Shown piece by piece: positions 58,155 to 64,000 of a DNA stretch of 64,000 bases. The notes beneath the pieces were generated by a model, which searched no databases, was not told where the DNA came from, and saw nothing but the letters and a program-made list of their open reading frames with translations. Location of the stretch: assembly GCF_002980625.1 (NCBI RefSeq), contig NZ_PVLR01000001.1, forward strand, positions 47,522-111,521, given 5' to 3'. This stretch comes from Malikia spinosa. Its GTDB lineage: Bacteria > Pseudomonadota > Gammaproteobacteria > Burkholderiales > Burkholderiaceae_C. Made by a program: the position numbers and the translations under genes. Each line of letters opens with the position of its first letter. Position 1 is the stretch's first letter.

Positions 58155-60182
58155 ATGTTCAAGAAAATCCTGATTGCCAACCGTGGCGAAATCGCCTGCC
58201 GCGTTGCTGCTACCGCGCATCGCCTCGGCATCAAGACCGTCGCGGTCTATTCGGACGCCGATGCCGGCGCCAAGCATGTCGCGGCCTGCGACGAGGCGGT
58301 GCACATCGGCGGTAGCTCGCCCAAGGACAGCTATCTGCGCTGGCAGGCCATCCTGGCAGCGGCCAAGGCGACCGGCGCGCAGGCGATCCACCCCGGCTAC
58401 GGCTTTTTGAGCGAGAACGAGGAATTCGCCCAGGCCTGCGCCGATGCCGGGCTGGTTTTCATCGGCCCGCCGCCCTCTGCGATCAAGGACATGGGCCTGA
58501 AGGCCGAGTCCAAGCAGCTGATGGAGCGCGCCGGCGTGCCGCTGGTGCCCGGCTACCACGGCGCCAACCAGGACCCCGCACTGCTGCAGGCTGAGGCCGA
58601 CCGCATCGGTTATCCGGTGCTGATCAAGGCCAGTGCGGGCGGCGGCGGCAAGGGCATGCGCGCAGTGGACCGCAGCGAGGACTTCGCCGCTGCGCTGGCC
58701 TCCTGCCAGCGCGAGGCGCGCAACAGCTTTGGCGACGACGCGGTGCTGATCGAGAAATATGTCCAGCGCCCGCGCCACATCGAGATCCAGGTCTTTGGCG
58801 ATACGCACGGCAACATCGTCTACCTGTTCGAGCGCGACTGCTCGGTGCAGCGCCGGCACCAGAAGGTGCTCGAAGAAGCGCCGGCGCCCGGGCTGACGCC
58901 TGAGCTGCGCGCGCAGATGGGCCTGGCGGCGGTCGCGGCCGCGCGCGCGGTGAATTACGTCGGTGCCGGCACGGTCGAGTTCATCGTCGAGCAGCGCGCC
59001 GGCGGCGACATGAATTTCTTCTTCATGGAGATGAACACAAGGCTGCAGGTCGAGCACCCGGTGACCGAGGCCATCACCGGGCTCGATCTGGTCGAGTGGC
59101 AGCTGCGCGTGGCCGCCGGCGAGCCGCTGCCCTTGCGCCAGGACCAGCTGCAGATCAAGGGCCACGCGATCGAGGCCCGCATCTGCGCCGAAAACCCCGA
59201 ACGCCAGTTCCTGCCCGCCACCGGCCGGCTCGACCACTACCGCAAGCCCGCGCACGACAGCTTCCAGATTGCCCCGCTGCGCTTCGACGACGGCGTGCGC
59301 GAGGGTGACGCAATCAGCCCCTTCTATGACTCGATGGTGGCCAAGCTGATCGTGCATGGCGACACGCGCGAGCAGGCGCTGGCCCGGCTTGACGACGCCC
59401 TGGCCCAGACCCATATCGTCGGCCTGGCGACCAATGTCCAGTTCCTGCGCCGCGTCTTGCGCAGCCCCTCATTCGCTGGCGCCGACCTCGACACCGCGCT
59501 GATCGAGCGCGAGCGCGCCGTGTTGTTCGGCCGAGACGAGGTCGGCCTGCCGCTGGCCATTGCTGCCGCCGTGGCGCAGACCTTGCTGGCCGAGCGCGCC
59601 GCCGAAGGCGCTGACCCGTTCAGCAGGACCGACGGCTGGCGCAGCCACGGTGTTTTCGCGCGCCGCTTCGCTTTCGACTACCTCGGCGAGCGCGTGGCCG
59701 CCACGCTGTCCTATCACCGCGATGCTGATCTACAGCTGACCGTGGGCGAGGGCGCGGCAGCTGTGGTGGGACCGTTGCAATTCGTGCCGCGCCAGGACAG
59801 CGACTGGGCGCTCGACATCCGCTTTGGCACGCAGCGCAGCCTGGCCACCGTCTACCTCGATGGCGAACGGGTCGAGGTCTTCACGCCGCAGGGCGCTGCC
59901 CAGCTGGTCGAGATCGACCTGCTGGCGCATGCCGGCGACAGCGGCGCCGAGGCCGGGCGCCTGACCGCGCCGATGCCCGGTAAGATGGTCGCCTTCCTGG
60001 TTGCGGCCGGCGAGCGCGTCGCCCAGGGCCAGCCGCTCGCTGTCATGGAAGCCATGAAGATGGAGCACACCATCGCCGCGCCCGCCGCTGGCGTGGTGAC
60101 CGAGCTGCTGTACGCGGTCGGCGACCAGGTCGGCGATGGCGCCGAACTGCTCAAGCTCGAACTCGAGCTGGCACCGGCCTGA
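58155..60182 (+). CDS. liuD: Methylcrotonyl-CoA carboxylase, biotin carboxylase/carrier (alpha) subunit
   Basis: A 675-aa biotin enzyme. The biotin carboxylase part starts FKKILIANRGEIACRV and contains the ATP-grasp Gly-rich loop KASAGGGGKGMR (about 157-168), EKYVQRPRHIEIQVFGD, and FMEMNTRLQVEHPVTE with catalytic residues. The middle domain (about 500-600) links to a C-terminal biotinyl domain with EAMKMEHT (biotinylated K635). It carboxylates biotin with ATP and bicarbonate for use by the beta subunit. All domains are complete. Confidence 0.94.
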   Translation: MFKKILIANRGEIACRVAATAHRLGIKTVAVYSDADAGAKHVAACDEAVHIGGSSPKDSYLRWQAILAAAKATGAQAIHPGYGFLSENEEFAQACADAGLVFIGPPPSAIKDMGLKAESKQLMERAGVPLVPGYHGANQDPALLQAEADRIGYPVLIKASAGGGGKGMRAVDRSEDFAAALASCQREARNSFGDDAVLIEKYVQRPRHIEIQVFGDTHGNIVYLFERDCSVQRRHQKVLEEAPAPGLTPELRAQMGLAAVAAARAVNYVGAGTVEFIVEQRAGGDMNFFFMEMNTRLQVEHPVTEAITGLDLVEWQLRVAAGEPLPLRQDQLQIKGHAIEARICAENPERQFLPATGRLDHYRKPAHDSFQIAPLRFDDGVREGDAISPFYDSMVAKLIVHGDTREQALARLDDALAQTHIVGLATNVQFLRRVLRSPSFAGADLDTALIERERAVLFGRDEVGLPLAIAAAVAQTLLAERAAEGADPFSRTDGWRSHGVFARRFAFDYLGERVAATLSYHRDADLQLTVGEGAAAVVGPLQFVPRQDSDWALDIRFGTQRSLATVYLDGERVEVFTPQGAAQLVEIDLLAHAGDSGAEAGRLTAPMPGKMVAFLVAAGERVAQGQPLAVMEAMKMEHTIAAPAAGVVTELLYAVGDQVGDGAELLKLELELAPA

Positions 60183-60200
60183 AACCGCACAGGAGTCCGC

Positions 60201-61112
60201 ATGAGCATCCACTACCCCTTGAGCGTCCGGCTGGTCGAGGTCGGCCCGCGCGACGGCTTGCAGAACGAGAAGCAGCCGCTGCCGGCCGCGGTCAAGATCG
60301 AACTGGTGCAGCGCCTGCAGGCTGCCGGCCTGCGCGAGATCGAGGTCACGAGCTATGTCAGCCCGAAATGGGTGCCGCAGATGGCCGACAACCACCAGGT
60401 CATGAGCGGCATCCAGCGGCGCGCCGGCGTGCGCTATTCGGTGCTGACGCCCAACCTCAAGGGCTTCGAGGCCGCACTGGCCGACCGGCCCGACGAGATC
60501 GTGGTCTTCGGCGCCGCCAGCGAGGCCTTCAGCCAGAAGAACATCAACTGCAGCATCGCCGAAAGCATGGAGCGCTTCGCGCCCGTCGTGCAGGCCGCGC
60601 TGGCTGCCGGCATCCAGGTGCGCGGCGCCATGAGCTGCACGGTCGGTTGTCCCTACGAGGGCGAGATCGCCCCTCAGCGGGTCGAAATGCTGGCCAGGTT
60701 GATGAAGGGTATCGGTGTGCAGCGGGTCGATGTCGCCGACACCATCGGCGTCGGCACGCCACTCAAGGTGCAGCGCGCGATCGAGGCCACGCTCAAGGTC
60801 TACGAGCTCGACCAGGTCAGCGGCCATTTCCATGACACCTATGGACAGGCCCTGAGCAACACGCTGGCCGCGCTGCAGCTGGGGGTCTGGAACTTCCAGT
60901 CATCGGTCGCCGGGTTGGGCGGCTGCCCCTATGCCAAGGGCGCGACCGGCAACGTCGCGACCGAGGACCTGGTCTACCTGCTGCACGGCATGGGAATCGA
61001 GACCGGCATCGATCTCGAGGCACTGGTCGATGCGGGCGCCTTCATCAGCGCGGCGCTGGGCCTGCCGACCGGTTCGCGCGTGGCGCGGGCCTTGCTGGCC
61101 CGGCAGAGCTGA
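60201..61112 (+). CDS. liuE: Hydroxymethylglutaryl-CoA lyase
   Basis: A 303-aa TIM-barrel lyase. The N-terminal VRLVEVGPRDGLQNEKQPL carries the Asp and Arg that bind metal and substrate. SCTVGCPYEG and the catalytic-Cys loop GLGGCPYAKGATGN follow, with HFHDTYGQAL supplying the metal-binding His residues. It splits HMG-CoA to acetoacetate and acetyl-CoA, the last step of leucine degradation. AGGAG precedes the ATG. It ends the operon, with a hairpin at 61189. Confidence 0.94.
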   Translation: MSIHYPLSVRLVEVGPRDGLQNEKQPLPAAVKIELVQRLQAAGLREIEVTSYVSPKWVPQMADNHQVMSGIQRRAGVRYSVLTPNLKGFEAALADRPDEIVVFGAASEAFSQKNINCSIAESMERFAPVVQAALAAGIQVRGAMSCTVGCPYEGEIAPQRVEMLARLMKGIGVQRVDVADTIGVGTPLKVQRAIEATLKVYELDQVSGHFHDTYGQALSNTLAALQLGVWNFQSSVAGLGGCPYAKGATGNVATEDLVYLLHGMGIETGIDLEALVDAGAFISAALGLPTGSRVARALLARQS

Positions 61113-61188
61113 TCAGCCTAGCCGGGCAAGGAGGCACCGGTCATTGCCGTGGCTTCTTCTGACGGTACATGCGGCCAACGTCTGATGG

Positions 61189-61215
61189 GAATACCCGGTG
61201 GGTTGCCGGGTATTC
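61189..61215. terminator. Hairpin between convergent HMG-CoA lyase and RTX genes
   Basis: GAATACCCGG (61189-61198) pairs fully with CCGGGTATTC (61206-61215) over a 7-nt loop, followed by GAGTTTGT. It can serve both convergent genes. The rest of the 136-bp gap shows nothing else. Confidence 0.65.
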
Positions 61216-61248
61216 GAGTTTGTCAATCGTTGACCTTTGCCGAATAGC

Positions 61249-64000
61249 TCACAGGATCACATCCGCACTCGCCAGGGTGGTCACGCCGGTTAGCAGGATT
61301 TCGAACTCTGCATCGAGGTCCGTATCGGTGTTGAGGTAGACGATGCCGTTACCCTTGCCGTCAGCGGCAAATCTTGCTTGACCCGTCGTCGTCGTGAAGC
61401 CCGTCACCCAGCTGAATGCCTGATCAGCCGCCAGCGCCGCGTTCGCATCAATCAGCGACAGGTCCAGCTTGTCGCCTTCGGCGCTCTTGAAGTCGGTGAT
61501 GACGTCGTGCTGGCCCGCGCCCAGCCCCAGATCGTTCAGCCCTGTGAATACGAACTTGTCGCTGCCGGCTCCTCCCGTGAGCGTGTCGGCACCGCCGTGA
61601 CCCAGCAGGGTGTTGGCCTTCGCGTCGCCCACGATCATGTCGCTGAATGCCGAGCCGCGGATGCCCTCGATGTTGAGCAGCGTGTCGCTTGTGCCATGGC
61701 CGTCGTCCGCGCTGCCCGCCGCCAGGTTCACGTTGATGCTGCCAGGCGTGCTCAGGTAGTCGGCAAAGTCCATGCCGCCGCGTCCGTCGATCACATCGTC
61801 GCCCGCGCGGCCCTCGAAGAACTCGAAATAGCCGTCGCTCGCATAGCTGTCCCGGTTGCTGCCGCGCAGCAGGTCATCGAAGTCCGAGCCGCGAATGCCC
61901 TCGATGTTCCTGAGGATGTCGATCCAGCCCAGGCCATCGCTGACAACGCCGGTTACGGTGCCCGCAGCATCCATCTTCAGGGTGGCCACGATGCCTGAGA
62001 CCGCGATGGTGTAGTCTGCGCGGTCGAAACCGACACCACCGTCGATAGTGTCATCGCCGAACCCGCCCTGGAAGACTTCCTTCTTGAGTTGGTCCGCCTG
62101 GTAGTTCGCCCCGTTGGCCGTGTTGCCGCCTGTCAGGGTGTCGTTGAAATTGGAGCCGAATACCCCCTCGATGTTGAGCAACTTGTCCGTGCCGACGTTG
62201 TATCCCGTGGCGATGCCGGTGACCAGGTTCACATTGACGCCGATGCCGCTGTCGACTTCGCCGCCATTGAAGTAGCGTGCGATGTCAAAGCCGCCGCGGC
62301 CGTCGATGACGTCATCGCCGCGGCCCCCTTCAAAGCCCTCCGCCAGCGTCGTGGTGTCGCTGCCGTAGAGCGTGTCGTTGTAGGACGAGCCCAAGACCTG
62401 GGTGATGTTGCTCAGCTGGTCGTTGCCGCCGCCTCCGCTGGCCGTGCCCGCCTTGAGGTCCACCGTCACGGAGCCCACTGCCGAACCGTAAGCGGCGCGG
62501 TTGTTGTTGGCATGGGTGACTGGATCAACCGCGCCGCCGTCTATGGTGTCGTCGCCCAGTCCGGCGTCGAAGACTTCGAGGATCATGGCGCTGCTGCCCA
62601 GCAGCCGGTCGTTGCCGGCGCCCGTGGTGACGCGGTTGATATTGGCCACGGTGTCGACCCCGACGCTGCCATCGCTCGACGTCACCCGGCCCACGCCGAT
62701 GCTGCCGTCGCCCGTGATGCCGCGCAGATCAACCGTCAGGTCGGCACTGCCTTCGTAGCGGATGCCATTGTTGTCGGAGTTGTTGGCGCGATCGGTCACG
62801 ATGCCGCCGTCGATCGAGTCGTCGCCCGCCTCGATGGCGAACCAGTCCGCACCCGCACCGCCGAGCAGGGTGTCGTTGCCCGCTCCGCCGCTGATCCAGT
62901 CGTTGTAGGCGACGCTGATGTTGAAGGGTGCCGATGCTCCAGCATCAATGTAGTCATTGCCATCACCGCCAAGGAGGATGTCCCGGCCTTCGCCGCCATA
63001 GATGGTGTCGTTGCCCGCGCTGCCGTTGATCGTGTCCAGACCCGAGCCGCCCTGGTAGAGGCCGCCGACCAGCGCCGTCGGGGTGCTGGTGATGCTTTCC
63101 TGCGTGCCCTGCAGATCCTGGTAGCTGGTCACCACGCTGATCGCGTGGCCGGCAGCGGCCTGTGTCAGCGTCACGGTCTTGGCTGTCGCGCCGGCAATCG
63201 CCACACTATCGGCCAGCCACTGGTACGTCACGCCCGTGGTCGGCACGCCATCAACATCCACCACCGTCGCTGTCAGCACCTGGCCTTGCGTGGCCTTGCC
63301 GCTGACCGTGACCGTACCCACGTCGTTGACGTTGACCACCTTGGTCGTCGCACTGCTGATCCGGCTCTCTGCCGTGCCCAGCAAGTCGGTGTAGCCGGCC
63401 TTGACACTGATCGCCTTGCCCACCTGCGCCTGGCCCAGCGTCAAGGTCTTGGCCGTCGCGCCGGCGATCGTCACCCCATCGGCCAGCCACTGGTAGGTCA
63501 CGCCCGTTGTCGGCAGGCCGTCGGCATCCGCCACCGTCGCCGTCAGCACCTGACTTTGCGTAGCCGTGCCGCTGACTGTGACCGTGCCCGCGTCGTTGAC
63601 GTTGGCCACCTTGGCCGTCGTGCTGCTGGTCCGGCTCTCTGCCGTACCCTTGCCATCGATGTAGCTGGCCTTGACACTAAGGATCTTGCCTACCTGTGCC
63701 TGGCCTAGCGTCAAGGTCTTGGCCGTCGCGCCGGCAATCGCTACCCCATCGGCCAGCCACTGATAGGCAATCGTGCCCAGGCCATCCACATCAGCCAGGG
63801 TGTTCGAAGCGGTCAGGATCTGGCCCTGCTTGGCAGTGCCGCTGAGGGTGACCGACCCCGTCAGTGCGTCGTTGACCGCCGCGACGTTGAGCGCCATCGT
63901 GTACGCGCTGGCCGAGCTCAGGCTGCCGTCGCTGACCTTGAAGCCAAAGCTCGCGTAGCCCGCCCCGTTGCCGTTGGCCAGCGGGGTGTAGGTCAGCTTG
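61249..64000 (-). CDS. Large RTX-type secreted protein, C-terminal part (start beyond right edge)
   Basis: The minus-strand frame is open to the right edge, so at least 917 codons are visible and the N-terminus is missing. From the edge inward there are three 90-residue Ig/VCBS-like repeats (YQWLADGVAIAGATAKTLTL type). About 1.5 kb of calcium-binding RTX nonapeptide units follow (GSAGNDTIYGGEGRDILLGG, GHGGADTLTGGAGSDKF), interspersed with longer linkers. The C-terminus resembles serralysin/M10-type domains (HDVITDFKSAEGDKLDLSLID) and should carry the type I secretion signal. The likely role is a surface adhesin or S-layer-like protein. No ABC/MFP/TolC export genes are in the window. Confidence 0.88.
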   Translation of the reverse strand, partial: KLTYTPLANGNGAGYASFGFKVSDGSLSSASAYTMALNVAAVNDALTGSVTLSGTAKQGQILTASNTLADVDGLGTIAYQWLADGVAIAGATAKTLTLGQAQVGKILSVKASYIDGKGTAESRTSSTTAKVANVNDAGTVTVSGTATQSQVLTATVADADGLPTTGVTYQWLADGVTIAGATAKTLTLGQAQVGKAISVKAGYTDLLGTAESRISSATTKVVNVNDVGTVTVSGKATQGQVLTATVVDVDGVPTTGVTYQWLADSVAIAGATAKTVTLTQAAAGHAISVVTSYQDLQGTQESITSTPTALVGGLYQGGSGLDTINGSAGNDTIYGGEGRDILLGGDGNDYIDAGASAPFNISVAYNDWISGGAGNDTLLGGAGADWFAIEAGDDSIDGGIVTDRANNSDNNGIRYEGSADLTVDLRGITGDGSIGVGRVTSSDGSVGVDTVANINRVTTGAGNDRLLGSSAMILEVFDAGLGDDTIDGGAVDPVTHANNNRAAYGSAVGSVTVDLKAGTASGGGGNDQLSNITQVLGSSYNDTLYGSDTTTLAEGFEGGRGDDVIDGRGGFDIARYFNGGEVDSGIGVNVNLVTGIATGYNVGTDKLLNIEGVFGSNFNDTLTGGNTANGANYQADQLKKEVFQGGFGDDTIDGGVGFDRADYTIAVSGIVATLKMDAAGTVTGVVSDGLGWIDILRNIEGIRGSDFDDLLRGSNRDSYASDGYFEFFEGRAGDDVIDGRGGMDFADYLSTPGSINVNLAAGSADDGHGTSDTLLNIEGIRGSAFSDMIVGDAKANTLLGHGGADTLTGGAGSDKFVFTGLNDLGLGAGQHDVITDFKSAEGDKLDLSLIDANAALAADQAFSWVTGFTTTTGQARFAADGKGNGIVYLNTDTDLDAEFEILLTGVTTLASADVIL
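63046..63855 (-). repeat. Three tandem 270-bp repeats encoding Ig/VCBS-like units
   Basis: Units start near 63855, 63585 and 63315 on the minus strand, a constant period of 270 bp (90 codons). Each contains a TVTVSGxATQGQ-like opening, YQWLADGV, the AGATAKTLTL core and ends near VNDxG. The third unit has drifted at its end before the RTX region begins. More units may lie beyond the edge. Confidence 0.85.

Noticed and set aside
62089..63708. A 539-codon plus-strand frame opposite the RTX gene
   Set aside because: The minus strand encodes clear RTX nonapeptides and periodic repeats; the plus frame is a composition shadow.

Overview
The window is high-GC, tightly packed bacterial chromosome. 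Gene order (odhA-odhB-lpd-zapE; ispG-hisS-yfgM-bamB-der-hfq-hflX-hflK-hflC-hisZ-purA) and protein style point to a betaproteobacterium of the order Burkholderiales, probably near Comamonadaceae; genus cannot be named from the sequence. No rRNA, tRNA, CRISPR array, integrase, transposase or IS end was seen.

Layout. 1-10.2 kb: the edge of an NlpC/P60 hydrolase gene, a cysteine hydrolase, propionyl-CoA synthetase (prpE), then the 2-oxoglutarate dehydrogenase genes with zapE behind them. 10.2-30.5 kb: housekeeping genes for outer-membrane assembly (bamD, bamB), RNA modification (rluD, rluB, rlmN), chromosome segregation (scpB), nucleotide metabolism (ndk, purA), isoprenoid synthesis (ispG), translation (hisS), ribosome GTPases (der, hflX), Hfq, the HflKC complex and hisZ. 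30.6-37.1 kb: an accessory block. Behind a strong terminator lie a 369-aa protein with a glycine-zipper/amphipathic C-terminus, a dynamin-like GTPase with an 80-90-residue N-terminal helical module, a small protein carrying a second copy of that module, a Ycf46-like two-lobed AAA+ ATPase, and an AAA-ATPase/PD-(D/E)XK protein overlapping it by 4 bp. AT-rich islands interrupt the block. 37-50 kb: cystathionine beta-lyase-like enzyme, MscS channel, Bax-inhibitor-1 family protein, CorC/HlyC protein, GDSL esterase with a divergent YbbA ABC ATPase, rlmB, a split chromate transporter, an acetoacetyl-CoA reductase-like SDR behind an FNR-like box, a YdjM-type membrane protein, asparaginase and a ketopantoate-reductase-like enzyme. 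50-61 kb: leucine/isovalerate catabolism (Bug-type binding protein, isovaleryl-CoA dehydrogenase, AraC regulator, acyl-CoA synthetase, both methylcrotonyl-CoA carboxylase subunits, methylglutaconyl-CoA hydratase, HMG-CoA lyase). 61 kb to the edge: the C-terminal part of a large RTX-type secreted protein.

Two observations stand out. First, three copies of a directional 19-bp motif (GAATTGCWACCWNNNTGGC) lie upstream of the Bug gene, isovaleryl-CoA dehydrogenase and the acyl-CoA synthetase. Each is followed after exactly 23 bp by a TACCAT or TAATAT hexamer on the same strand. This looks like a regulon bound by one activator, most simply the AraC-family protein encoded among them. Second, the 30.7-37.1 kb block combines a putative membrane-active protein, a dynamin-like GTPase, a duplicated adaptor module and an AAA+ unfoldase-like protein, and may be an uncharacterised stress or defence system.
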